Below, in pieces: positions 10,754 to 23,259 of a stretch of DNA of 64,000 nucleotides; the first letter of the stretch is position 1; each line of letters begins with the position of its first letter. The notes under the pieces are model-generated. The model did not search any database. It was not told the DNA's origin and saw nothing but the letters and a program-made list of their open reading frames with translations. This DNA is from Phoronis australis (taxonomy: Eukaryota > Phoronida > Phoronidae). A program made the position numbers and the translations under genes. Location of the stretch: the NCBI GenBank assembly GCA_002633005.1, contig NMRA01000459.1:235047-299046 (forward strand). Direction: 5' to 3'.

Positions 10754-13700
10754 ATGCCTTTTGGTGTGAGGCCAGTTTGTGCGACATGTAAAACCACCAC
10801 TTCAACAATGTGGCGAAAGGGAGCCAGGTGCGAAGTGTTGTGCAATTCCTGTGGATTGAAACAGCTTGGCGGGAACGTTCGACCGATATCCCCGGCCATG
10901 TCAACAGACGGGACAAGTTCAAATTCAAGTGGAAAATCGGAGAATAAAAGTAATAGCAAAGCAACGGATAGTTCATCAATTGACAAAACAGTAGCCTTAC
11001 GAAAAAGTGCTAGAATCAAGCCATCGAGAAGCAAATCTCAGACAAATACAAAGACTTTGTCAACAAAAGGAAAAAGCAGAAGGATTATATTCAAGAAAAA
11101 TGTATGTTTGAACAGAGGCGTCCTCAACTTCTGACCGTCCCAACATATTATATAGAATACTACAAGGTATGACATTCCGGACTAGAAATTCCACCGGTGC
11201 TTCACTTCAGCTGTCCATAGCAAACACAAAACTCTGTTGTATTACTGCAGGTTCACTAGCTAGGCCTCTAGAAGTACTCACCAGTTAAAACACAGCTATT
11301 CCAGCTCCAATAAAACCCAATCCAGGTACCCATCCCTGACATATAAATTTACTCAAAATAGGGGTTCAACAAACCACAAGGAGTTGTTCTTTCTCCCAAT
11401 ACCAATTACAGTGTCCTTGTCCTCTGAGTTAATTACAAATTCGCAGTCAAAGCACAAAAATCTTCCCAAAAAGTCGCTGGGTACTATCGGTATGCTTCAT
11501 GTGAGTTGGGTCAAGGTCATGTAGGGTACGTAATAATCCGATGAGTTATGAATGTACGTCAATTGCCAGTACATCACAGAAGATTTACGAAATGGTCTGA
11601 CTTAATGTGGAGGGTGATTTTTGTGCTTTGACCGCGAATTTATTGCGAACTCAATGGAGCAGGACACCATAAATGGTTTTGGGAGAAAGAACAATTCCTC
11701 ATGGTTTGTTGAACCCCTGTTTTGTGTAAATTTATTGAGTTTGGTGTTTGCTATGGACTGCTGAAATGAAGCACCCGTGGAATTTCTAGTGTCATACCTT
11801 GTACTATACATATAGTGTATTGGGGATGATCAGAAGCTTAAAACACCCGTGTGTTTGAAAAGAAAAGTGTAAGAAGATGACTTTGGCCAGTGTTGATTTG
11901 AAATCTTTGGTCACTAACTTCAATTTTTGATATTTGTTGTGAGTGCTGACATTTTAGTATCTGGCTGTGCCGACATTGCCATGGTGACAACTATTACTAA
12001 GTCTCCCGGCTACGGTGGAAGCTTTTCAGTGAATTATGCCTCACACTGATTAAACCATCAAAGCCGCGTTGCTATGAGCACCCTTTGTGCATAGAGGGAC
12101 ACCTTAGGAGGCCATTGATGTCTTTGATTCCTTCCAACTGAAGAAATTATTTTGTAATCAATCTTTTTTCAAGCAGTCCTACATTCAGTTGCCGATTTGG
12201 GCTATTTTTACATTGCTCGTGCCATGAGATATGATGTCCTTCTATGGACATAGCAATGTGACTTCGATGGTTTGAATAGTGTGAGGCAGAATTCGTGGAA
12301 AAGCTATCAACTTAATAATGAAGGGCCTACTGCTAGTGGAGCTGGTGGCACTGTCATGCTCAAGAGATTCAGAAGTGTCTATTTTATGTACATATATTTG
12401 ACAATGTCCATATACATACACTCGCTTGTGTAGCCTTTGTGCAAGGGGACATGAGAAATACCTAGCTTTGAATGATTCTGATAAAAGTGAGCAAAGCAAA
12501 TTCTTACACAAAGTACTAAATTCGGTTATCAGCGTGAAAATAATACCTTTAGTCTGTTATTCTGCAGTTTGCGGAACCATCATATATATCAACCTTGAGC
12601 ACCAGTGAAATTAGGTACTTTCTTTTCGCCAGTCTCTGTTTTTGCCAATTGTGTTTGCTTTTTAGAAGGTGGCGTAGCAATTGCCGAGATTACCCAACCT
12701 GGGATTGGAAGCAGCAACCACCAATTAAACCAGCGAGCACGTTAAAGGGTCACGTGATTCGCTGGAAGCACGTCTACAACAATTACACACAGTTTACGAC
12801 AAACTGTCAGAAGTGGTTTTACTTAAGTTTGTAGTTTGAATTAATTTATTTGTTACCACTGAGCCAAAGTTCTTTTACAAAGTTGTTACCATCGTCCACA
12901 ATTACCATACGAAACCATTATTAAATCGACGTTTGACTTTTCTTTGTATTACACTGGAGGGAGAGAGACAAGGTGTGAATGTCTCAGTTGCAAAAAGGCA
13001 TGGTTGGATGTGTTAGATATGTTGGACTTCTTGCCAGTAATGGTTTAGTGCCAAAGATTGAGGTGCGGGGTGCCTGACTTTCTTCTGCATCAGTACAATC
13101 AGGTTTCAAAAAAAATGACACCTTTTGACAGGAAATTGTTTTGCAGGCTGTAATAAAAAGTAAACCTCACTTTTCAGTCACATCATTTTAAGCTACCGAT
13201 TAGTATTCCTGATATTTTAAGTATTCATTCATGTTTTCTCTGTCATTTTAGCCAATCAAGTCACTGACATCTGTTGCGACTGTTACCACATCAGATTATG
13301 TGTACTATCAGGTGAGTTCAGTGTTCTGTTTTGACTCATTACTGTGTCGAGTTTAAATGTCATCGTGACTATTTTTGGCTTACTTGCATCAAGTTTGAGG
13401 TATTGGGAATGAATGGTTTATTAAACAAATTTTGGTAATATTCTAAAACTTAACACACAATCTCCCCACAGCATGGACATGGGGTATCTGACATGTACAT
13501 GAAATTTGTTATTCGATTTGAGTTTATATTTTGTGTTGTGAAGAACCCTGAAATTATGTGCACATTTTCTATTGTTTCTTGGTCAATTTTGAATTAACCA
13601 ATGTCCATGATTAGGCAAAAATGCCAGTATGGGAAATATTTGAGTAAAGCCGAGGTGCACAGAACAGTGAATCATTTGAAATTTAAACAAAAATATTTTT

Positions 13701-16700
13701 GCTGCAAACTTCTGATTTTGACAATAAGAAAATTTTTGATAACTACAATTTTGCAAATCGACCAATTGCTGCAAACTAAATTAATTGGATGCATTTTTTC
13801 TTTGTGCACGTGTTAATTAGTTATTTACTTTTAGGGTATCTACTACCAAGTTGGAGACATTGTATCCTTGCTTGATGACAACGGCCTGCTTTACTACGCG
13901 CAGATACGTGGCTTCCTTCAAGATCAGTTCACAGAGAAGAGTGCAGTGATCACTTGGCTGCTACCGACCAATCAAACAAAGAACGTTCATGAGTTTGATC
14001 CTTCCACATTCATTCTGGGTAAGTGCAGAGCTCCGCAATCAATGGCACAACTGTTTGTAAACTGGTTCAGCTTTCCAGAACAATTTCTGCCACAGGAATC
14101 TAATTGCACAAGATATTGGTTTCTGTAAAGCAAGTGCGTCGTATTGTTCATACATCACTGTACAATATCTCGTGCACTGATGAGTGATATCATGCATTAG
14201 CTGTTCCAATATATTACATCCCAACCAGTGTTCACCCAAGGCTCCGTTTTTTTTTTTGGCACCTTGCGATGCTACCAAACTAACAACACCCATTTGACAC
14301 TTTGAATGCTGCTTTTAGATCATAAGTTCTAGTTCTAAGAATTCAAAGAAAAAAGTGGTGGCAATAACCCAGTTTTGCTGAAAACCTGGATTGCTACAAA
14401 GATCTTATCTAGTAGTTAGAGGTTTACTGAATGCTGCTTCAGTAATATCACTGTTATCTTGGGACATCCCATTGTAACAGATAAAGTCTCCACTGAACAT
14501 CAAAAATGTGTATTTCACATCATCAGGCATACGTTTCAGTTTAGTTACACATGATAACGATCAATTTCATGTAGACAAAGGAAGGAAACACCCTTCTCCT
14601 AAGCCTGTCTCTAGCGAAGTGCCAAACACATACTATCACGCCCGCATGTCCACGTAACAAAGGCGCACTGAGACGCAACAAAAACATTAACATAAGAATG
14701 AATGAACAACAACTAAATAAGCATAACAATAAATGTTCCGTTGCTAATGTCCTGTCACACCATTTTGATGGCTAGTATCAAATGTTTCGATTTGATTTTG
14801 TGGCAGATGGCAAATTAAAATTCTGTGAAAAGGTCAACCTCGAGACAAAAAATTAAAATTGTGGCTACACTAATATTTCTGGTCTCATCTGAGAGCCCAT
14901 TCTCTCTAGTTTCAGGACACATATTTGACTGTCCTATATTTGGCTAAATGGACCCATTTTTGGAGGTCACTTCACCCTAAAAAATTAGCTTGATTTTCAT
15001 GTGTGTTACTAATTATTGTCATAAAAAGCTAATAATGGGGTTTTCACTATACTATCAAATTTGTGCAATCACATGAACCCCAAACTTTATAAAAAATAAC
15101 ATTTCAACTTTGGCACATCACTGACCTCTTGGGGTCAAAGGTCAACTCCTGGATATCATGGTGCCGTACGTCCAGCACAAAAAAGTTTTTAAAATTTTAG
15201 TTACGTTAAAAATTTTTAATCAAAATTAAAATAATTTCAGATTCTCTTGTAACTTGTTACTCAATACTATTGACCAAGATTTTGGATCCCAGTTATTATT
15301 CGTTTTGTCAGAAATTGTGTGACAAACATGTAACAAATTTGTACGTCCGTCACATACGGCCGTCACACCCATGAAATTGCAATTTTTCCGCCAATAAAAA
15401 TAGCCTTAGGTCATATTTTTACTTTCTAAACTTGCATGTTGATAAAATGTACCTCACACGCAAAAACTTTAAAACGATAAAATATTACAAAGGCAGCTTT
15501 AAAATTAAGTGAAGAAGTTGTTACAAGTTTTAAGTAAATGCATTGATTTTTTCAATTTCAAATGTATTTGCAGAAAAGTTAAAGTTTACAATGTCATCTA
15601 GTTATTCTTAGTAGAATACAACTTATGAAAATCAAACCGTTGGACCACATAATAAAATGTAAATAAAACAAAGTGTTAATTAAATTGGTGCCCCTTATTA
15701 GTAAAGAAAGGCTTAGCTTTTGGGAAATTCAAGATGCAAAAATATTCATACAAAAGAAATCCTAAGGTGTTCTAGAGTATACGAAAATAACAAGAAACTT
15801 AAAAGAATACATGTCAAGTTGCTACTGCACATGAATCAACATGTTATTTCTGCTCCGACCTGCTATGCTGTGTTTTGTGTTGAAAAAGCCGATATCGGGA
15901 ATTTTCCAGTGGTAAGAATGTCACCTACTTTATTGAAAATTTTTGTCACATCCTCACTGGCTGTAGGCACACTTTTTGAGTTTTTCAATGTATTGGGTCA
16001 TTGGGTGGCTTGTATGAAATTATTTCATAGCAAATGATTATATTGTCTCATCTTACATGTTTTTGATCCTTCAATCTTTTTGAGGAATTAGTCGACTAAT
16101 TTTTTTTCTGCTGAGTTCCGAGGAGATTAAACCACATTTAGAAAGGATAGAGGAAATTGTTGAAGACCATGTGGAGAACAGACGCAACCGGGAGAAGACT
16201 AAATATCTTCTGGAATATTCTCTGAAACTCAAAAAATGCCCTCGTGTATCAAGAAATTCATAATTACTGTACTTGCGCGTACTGTGATGTGGCATTATAT
16301 AAAGCATATCTTTGAATTTGAAAAGAAGGCATGAGTTAAGGAGCTGGATGAAAACCTAATCATTTTAATCACTAAATAGAAACCAGCATCTGATAAGTTA
16401 GCTCTACATATTCCTAAATCATAATCCTAAATGCAATTAATTTAAAATGTGGTGTTTTCATACTGGAAGACAGCACGGGTGATTTGAATCAAAACATGAA
16501 TGCCAAAAGTCGATGATGTCTTCTAAACCATATGCTTCACACTTTGTTTTAATAAGACACTGAAGTCCTGTTACTAATACTTTAAAAACATCACAGTTAT
16601 TACTTACATGGGCATGCATCACAACCATCGACAGCATGGACCAGAGAAAAATTTTATACAACTGCTAAGGGCGAGTTCTAATTTAAAAAAAAACAATTAA

Positions 16701-18644
16701 TTAAAATACATTTTTATGACAGTGATTAGTAATGTTTTAAACTTAATTTCACTTTTTATATTTGACGGTCATATTTACTGATTAGTTTTAAATTAGTGTT
16801 CTATTTAACGCTTAAAAACAGATTTTCCTGATAACTAACAGCTGTCAAATACAAAATGATTATCACTCTCATTCCCATCAATAATGCTTACCCTCTTCAA
16901 AAGGAAGTGAAGATTTTAGGTGATTGTTTTATATCTTTAATCAAATGTATTGAAAAGTTAAAATCCTAGAGTGTATATTCCTAGTATAGCCTTACCTCTG
17001 ATGATTTCGTGCAAAGGGTCAATCGGTGCATTTTATTTAAAAAACATTGAATTAGTGTCAAAAGACCAAAATAGCTTAAATGCTGCAAAAGTTTGAATCA
17101 TTCTGAATTGATATCTTAGTCAAAACAAACAATTTAGTACTAGGATATCAGAGCGTACGTCCATCACGCATGTCCGTCACACTAACTCAACTTATATCGA
17201 GCTTTTTGACAAAAATTTCTTAGCAGATATCATCAAAAAAATTAGTGTGTAGTACTTTGCAAACATTCCTTTAAATCATCATGTAAAACATAAAATTGTA
17301 AATTAATGCAACTCACAGAAAATTAACGTTAAATTTTTTTAAAAAAATTCAAATTCTCACCTCTTTAAAGACAATTTTCTCAGTCATATTAAAAGATAGG
17401 GGAAAAGTTGATACATGCTTTGAAAGCTATCAATGAGACCTATCCATTGATATGTTAATTATTTTCCTTGGGTGAACATTTTTTCACAATTGATGTTCTC
17501 TGATTGTACGTCCGTCACAAATGGAATTGCCCTTCTCGTTTTCTATTTTACTATTGTGCTTTGAATTTGGCCATTTTTACCTCAGTAGCTTTAAAGATAA
17601 AACTTTGTTTCATATACTGTGAGCCCATGTTTATATTTCAAAAAGCATAAAACATACAACGCTTTCCTATCATTAGTTCAAACATGCATACAGATTTTGA
17701 ATGTTCATACTGTTTGGCTGATTGCTTCATTTTAAGAATTAACATACTACTCCACCGATTGTGATCATTTGTCATTTTTCAACACTATTCTGTATGTTCA
17801 GCAACGCTTTGTCTCTGAAAATCTTCTAAGGACAATGTTGCTGGAATTAGAAATCATGTTTCCTCAAGATCAGTTAAAAGGATTCCAAACCTGGTTTTGG
17901 CCAATTAACAGATACTACAATCAATTTTCCCATCCAGTTCCCTCAAACAAAATAATGCTTTGTAACCCTTGACAACCCTCGACAACTCTCAAAAGTTTGG
18001 AGGAAAATTAATAGCTTCTTTCAAAGTTTGCTAAACGGGCAAGCGTGACCTACGCATTTGGCGAATTACACGGCAACTGTGGGAAAAGACCACACACCAA
18101 GGACCATAATGTCCAATCTGTGGTGCAGGGAGCATGAGCTTTTGGCTGATGCTTATCTTTAACTCGGAAGATTGACACCAATTATACATTAGCAGGTGAC
18201 AGAATGAGGATTGGTGGAAATCATCAAAACAGGGTTTAGTATCCTCTTAACACCCGCTATCAGGACTGCAGCAGGCTAACATTTACTTTTATGCTTGCAG
18301 ATGGTGTTGCTTTTTAGCTCAGCGCCTTCAGTATGACTGGCTGCCGACTCAATGTGACCAGTTGGCTGAACACTAGTCACCTGTACTATAATAACATTAA
18401 TTTATATTTTTATTCATTTACAGGACCTGAAGAAGACCTGCCACGGAAGATGGAGTATTTAGACTTTGTTTGTCACGCACCATCGGACTATTACAAACTG
18501 CACAACTCGCCCTATCCCACAATGCCCACGAAACAGGAACTGGGTTATATATGGACAAGCTTAGGAGGCGAGATTCGTGCATTGCCGACAACTGATGAAA
18601 TTTTTGGTTCACGATCTGATAACGTGGCTGATGGGACAGTCTGA
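10754..18644 (+). CDS. GATAD1: GATA zinc-finger domain-containing protein 1
   Basis: Four exons: 10754-11101, 13252-13311, 13835-14018 and 18424-18644. All have AG/GT borders and matching phases (0, 0, 1). The product is 270 residues, close to human GATAD1. Residues 9-33 form the GATA-type finger C-X2-C-X17-C-X2-C (CATCKTTTSTMWRKGARCEV...). A Ser/Lys-rich linker follows, with RKSARIK and a STKGKSRRIIFKK motif. The conserved C-terminal half has DYVYYQGIYYQVGDIVSLLD, YYAQIRGFLQDQ, GPEEDLPRKMEYLDFVCHAP and GYIWT. In mammals this nuclear protein joins chromatin complexes that recognise H3K4me3 promoters (KDM5/Sin3/EMSY type). It shares a divergent promoter with the SRA gene, itself a predicted chromatin reader. 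Candidate polyadenylation signals follow at 18914 and 18980. Confidence 0.97.
11140..11822. mobile_element. Inverted-repeat MITE in GATAD1 intron 1
   Basis: The left arm (about 11140-11475) matches the reverse complement of the right arm (about 11605-11822). Shared phrases include CTACAAGGTATGACA, TAGAAATTCCACCGGTGCTT, TCCATAGCAAACA and GGGTTCAACAAACCA. The left arm carries an extra block of about 90 bp. No coding capacity is visible, and the target duplication could not be fixed. Confidence 0.75.
14840..17530. repeat. Repeat-derived AT-rich block with recurring TACGTCCGTCAC motif
   Basis: This is in GATAD1 intron 3. The part 14840-15110 resembles 31500-31760 (GGTCTCATCTGAGAGCC, TCTCTCTAGTTTCAGGAC, TTTTTGGAGGTCACTTC-like phrases). 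The short motif TACGTCC(G/A)TCAC or a close variant appears near 15166, 15340, 17153 and 17505, twice with a second CCGTCACA-type copy beside it. There is no coding sequence and the element class is unknown. Confidence 0.5.
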
Positions 18645-20990
18645 ATGTTGGACATAGACAGTGTTTACATGTTTGTCTCTGTGGCATGAAGGAATAACCA
18701 AACCTAAACATTTACTTTATAAACAATTTTTCAAGCATCACTCATTGCGCATTTCTGTGTTGTCATTGTGAAGACTGTATCATTTAAAGTTGTATTGTGT
18801 GCACTGGTCAGTTATTAACAGTTTTTAAACTCATTGTCTTCCAATCTTGTGAAGAGTATCAGAATAGTGTTTAAAAATTAATATTATTATAATCTGCAGT
18901 TAATTTAGTTTAAAATAAACCAGACAAACTTCAAACTGTGGTGAATTTCCTGACAGAAATATTGGCAAATTTTAGTTGCAATAAAATAGCATCTTTATGC
19001 AAATTTTTCAGTTTAATAGTTATTGCGCCTAGGTGCTAGTTTATTTCAGATGAGACTTCCACAGTGAGTTGTTACTACTTCGACACATTGCTTGAAGAGA
19101 CACCTTTCCCCACTACGTTTACACACTCAGTTTGATGCTCACATTGGATGAAGCCAAGTCCCTCTCTGCTTCGTGTCATCACTCCATTCTGCATGCTAAG
19201 TCATCAACCTTTTATTTGGCTCTTTCACCTGAAGTCCAAGGTCAATGTAAGCTTTTAGGCATTAATACGATTGCGTCCACCCAGACTTCAAAAGCTTTGT
19301 TTTTAAGTGCCCATACTTGTGTTAATGCCCAACTCCTGACATTTTAGTTCCCCAATTTAGGCACAATAGTTGCAGTTTTGTGTTTTAAGTGTCCAATTTT
19401 GACATCCAGTTTCTTTTGAAAACTATAGCGCTGTACTTTGTTATTTGAAAAACTGTTAGGAATTTTGCCAGATCCTTTTTTTCTGAAAATGTATTTTTTC
19501 TGTTTCAAAAGTAGTGCAGGCAATACAGCTGTGTTAGATGGTAGTCATTATTGAACTAGATTTTAATGTTCAACTGTGCAGGGAACTGTCAGCATCTAAG
19601 TTACGGCACCTCGTCTGGATACTTTGTCTTGTGTTTGCGTGACATTTACTCATTTTGGATTGTTTATGTGAATGACTTGTCCGTTACTAAGTGCTAATGG
19701 TAGGTTTGTAGTATTTTTAGTTTTTGTCATTGAATCTTTGTTCCAGAGAAGTGTTAGTTACAACCAAGACATTTTGATCTTTTCCTCACATTCAAACACC
19801 ACTGAATAGTTCAATGAGCCACCCTACGAGTACCTCTGACTGCATTGTAGATAAAACAACCTTACGTTTCAGTTGAAATTAAATTTATTTAATCTGCTCG
19901 TAATAATAATAATATTTGCCTTCTGTCACTCGAATCATGTTCTCACATGGGTGTTATAAAAATAGTGATCATGACATTTTGTAACAAAGTACATCCACTG
20001 AGCCAATGATTAAAATGTTAAAATGACCAATAAGCATTCAATTTTTTATTTTTAACTTCAAGGCAGGTTTAAACACACTTGGAATGCGGTAAAAAGCCAA
20101 CACCGTGTCTTTCAAAATACACATTCCTACATATTAATGTACTTGGCACGTGTTCAGTCATGTTCAACAACTAAGTTAGCCGAGAACATGTGATAAATCA
20201 GTTGACGAAAGCAAATAAACAAAAACTTAGTTCTTGAAACCATTAAAGACAAAAATTTACACAAAACAGGAACATAATATATATTCAATCAACAAAATAT
20301 GAAGTATTAGGCTTTTAAGATTGATATTAAAAAATCAATCTGCATATCTGTTAGATTCATTATGTCATTAAAGATGAAAATAGGAAATCGGCAAGGAAAG
20401 AAATTTACACATAAAAACAAAAAATCAATGTACATCCACAAGTTCTCAATTAAATTTTTCACATTTTCACCCACAATACACCCTAAGACAGAAAGAAAGT
20501 ATGGAAGACCTCAACAGCTACAAAACAAAACAACTGGCGCACTTGGTTGAGGTGTTGAATCTAACACTGCTTCTCTGATACATCCCACAAATATATAAAA
20601 TGCAATAAGGGATGCATGAAGCTTACAGACCAGTTCACCAATATTCAACAATTAATGAGGTATTCTCTTGGGTAATGCACATCACAACACTTATGTAGAA
20701 CAGTTATTAATTTTTTAAAAATTGGAAGTTATCAAATTTGCCAAGCTCATAGAACTTGGACAAAGATTGAGGAGAGAACCAGAAGACAAATAATAGCAAA
20801 TTATTACAGTAACTAGTCAAACTTCTTCCCGAAAATGTTAATAATGAATTTTCGACAAGCATTCAAATTTTTAAAACTAATAACCGTTACAGTACTTTCA
20901 AAAACAAAATCGTCACATGTGATGTCATTCCTGCTCTACTTCTCAACAAACAGCATGATACAATATTACTCTGAGCACTCACTGAACACT
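18645..20990. other. GATAD1 3' UTR and convergent intergenic region
   Basis: No coding exon is seen. AATAAA occurs at 18914-18919 and 18980-18985, about 270-340 bp past the GATAD1 stop, and likely ends its transcript. A minus-strand AATAAA (TTTATT at 19884-19889) could end the converging carrier gene. That would require a 3.4-kb 3' UTR, so it is uncertain. Confidence 0.45.
18914..18985 (+). terminator. Candidate polyadenylation signals of GATAD1
   Basis: Two AATAAA hexamers (18914-18919 and 18980-18985) in the expected place and strand for a short 3' UTR. Confidence 0.55.
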
Positions 20991-20997
20991 AACTAAA

Positions 20998-21752
20998 GAG
21001 GCATGGAACGCGAAAGCTCATCAAAAAAGTCTTTCAAACAATTCCTGACGAAAGTACCATCTCACAACATCTACTACTCCGTTATTCACTTTCCCCAGTG
21101 AGGGAATTTGCACAAAAAATCGCAAAATTCACAATTTTTGAGATACGCAAGAAGGGAAAACTCTTCAGTCGCCACAGACGATAAATGCTTGCATGCAGTC
21201 ACAGTCGTTTGACAGACAGCAGACTGAGAAGATAGATATTAACAAGAGATTATCATGAGTGATCAAACCTCGAATCCAAGGTCGACAGCACAGGACGAGG
21301 CAAACCAATGAAGCAAGCATTTTTCCAAAAAAAAAAAAAGAATTCCAAGTGCATTTTGGAATATATTTCAATACAATACCTTATAACCAATTTTAAACAG
21401 TTAGGACTTACATCAATTTCCTTTTAATGAGACTGGCTGCTGCTTGAAGTCATCATTGGTTATTCACAACAAAGGTCAAACGTAACATTTTCCATATAAG
21501 GGAAATGTGCTATGTTTATGTCTTGTCATACCAAATAAGGAGACGTGCTTTGCCTTGTGGCAGAAAAATCAACTAAGTGACGAGCAGTGAGCTGGCAGAT
21601 CATTTTTTTGAAATTTGAAACTAAAAGAAAAATGCTTTGACATCAACAGAAATTAAAAAATATCTGATGAACACATAGACTTTAGTTTCAGTGGCAGAGA
21701 ATTAATTTTAATAATGCAATTTAGTCTGTTTTTCGCGTTCCCGGCCTCTTAA
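20998..21752. mobile_element. Inverted-repeat MITE with GGCATGGAACGCGAAA-type ends
   Basis: The left end AGAGGCATGGAACGCGAAAG near 20998 and the right end TTTTTCGCGTTCCCGGCCTC near 21730-21750 are inverted copies. Related but rearranged sequence lies at 50080-51355 (the phrases GACGAGCAGTGAGCTGGCAG, TTTCAGTGGCAGAGA, TTTCGCGTTCCATGCC). The element is about 750 bp with no coding potential. Its flanks read CTAA/TTAA, so a short TA-rich target duplication is possible. Confidence 0.65.
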
Positions 21753-22592
21753 AGCTCCGTCCACTCACTGCACTTAGTTGTGCAGGACTTTTTATCGCTT
21801 CTGTAAGTGACTACTGGGTAAACAGAGGTCTAACAATAGTACATGTACATGAAATCTGAGTAAAATGAAAGTCTCCATTTCAAAACTCCAAGTTGTATAC
21901 AGCATTTTAGATAGAAAAGCAGAGTTACCCCACCACTGATCAGTCATGACACAACAGTCGAGCACTGCCTCATATACCGAAATTCTTAGTGAAATCAGTG
22001 CTTTACTATAAACACATGTTCTGTCCAAGAAGCAGAAGTTTCATTTAGACCACTTATTTACTATAAAATGGCCTCAACTTGTCCCTTCACTTGGAGGGGA
22101 AGTGGTGTCTGAGTTTACAAAGAACTGACAGTTCATTATTCCTTGAGGCCATGCTCAGTGCACAAACTGAGTCGCTGTGACAAATCAACTTGTACGGCGT
22201 GGACTTCACCAATAACCAGCCCCAGAAACTTTGAGGCACTTATTTGTACATATTAACCACACCAGAACCTTCTGGAAAGATATTTATGAATTTGACATCA
22301 GTGATAGCAATGAAACAAAAATGAATGCTAAAAGTTCTTTTTGAAATCAAGAACACATAATACATATTCATCCACAAACTTAATTTTGATTCTAGTGAAA
22401 TGAGACACATAATATCAAAGATTGGGGGAGTGCTTTACCATCTATTAATGCTTTGGTGAATGTTATAAAACAGTATTATCTCACAGAGAAATATATTTTT
22501 AAAAAAATAGACAGTTTGATAGATTTAGAAATAGATGGTTAAAATATGCTCACATTATTGAAAATTAAGTGACCATTGAGTGAGTGCGTGCA

Positions 22593-22742
22593 TGTATGTG
22601 TTCATTGTGATTTACATTGCAATATTACCGTGTATGTGTTCATTGTGATTTACATTGCAATATTACCGTGTATGTGCTCATTGTGATTTATATAGCAATA
22701 TTACCGTGTATGTGTTCATTGTGATTTACATTGTAATATTAC
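22593..22742. repeat. 38-bp tandem repeat, about four copies
   Basis: The unit starts TGTATGTGTTCATTGTGATT, with starts at 22593, 22631, 22669 and 22707. It has few mismatches. It lies downstream of the carrier gene, in its possible 3' UTR. Confidence 0.9.
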
Positions 22743-22880
22743 TTGATAGTAAATGTCAGTTTTTTAAAACCCTGATAGCACCTCTATTTAGGTCAATTTT
22801 ATAACAAGCACTCTAAATCAAGGTTTATAGTCACTTTAACATTCCTTACAAGAATATTGAGTAAATCTTGAACAGGCACA

Positions 22881-23152
22881 GAAATTTTAACGTAAGGAAA
22901 TGTATAACAAAATCTTTTAAGTCTGGTCTGCGCGCCACCTGTTGGCCACATAGAGTTACCTAATAGAAATATTTCTGCCCCGTCCAGGACTCGAACACGG
23001 GACTACATTGTCTACAGGTCCCAGGTTCAAGTCCCCGACAGGGGAAAAATCGTTTCACATTAATGTTCATTAGGTCATGTGATGTGGTCAATAGGTTGTG
23101 TGCAGACCACACTTAAAAATGTTTGCGATACATTTCCTTACGTCAAAATTTC
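22881..23152. mobile_element. 272-bp inverted-repeat element with two tRNA-like B boxes
   Basis: The left end GAAATTTTAACGTAAGGAAA mirrors the right end (reverse complement GAAATTTTGACGTAAGGAAA). Arms of about 60 bp include AAGTCTGGTCTGCGC. Between them, GTTCGAGTCC (minus strand, near 22990) and GGTTCAAGTCC (plus strand, near 23025) resemble pol III B boxes in opposite orientation. No complete tRNA cloverleaf could be drawn, so it is called an element and not a tRNA gene. Confidence 0.65.
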
Positions 23153-23259
23153 GAAGTAACAGACACTAAGACATCAGCTGACCATGACGACTTTTACAAA
23201 AGTAAGTTTTAGTCAGTAGTCACATGTGTAAGCACCACAGAAACAGCACATAAATCCTC

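Noticed and set aside
22960-23045. Possible tRNA gene
   Set aside because: B-box-like sequences are present, but the T-stem does not pair properly and no D or anticodon arm could be drawn.
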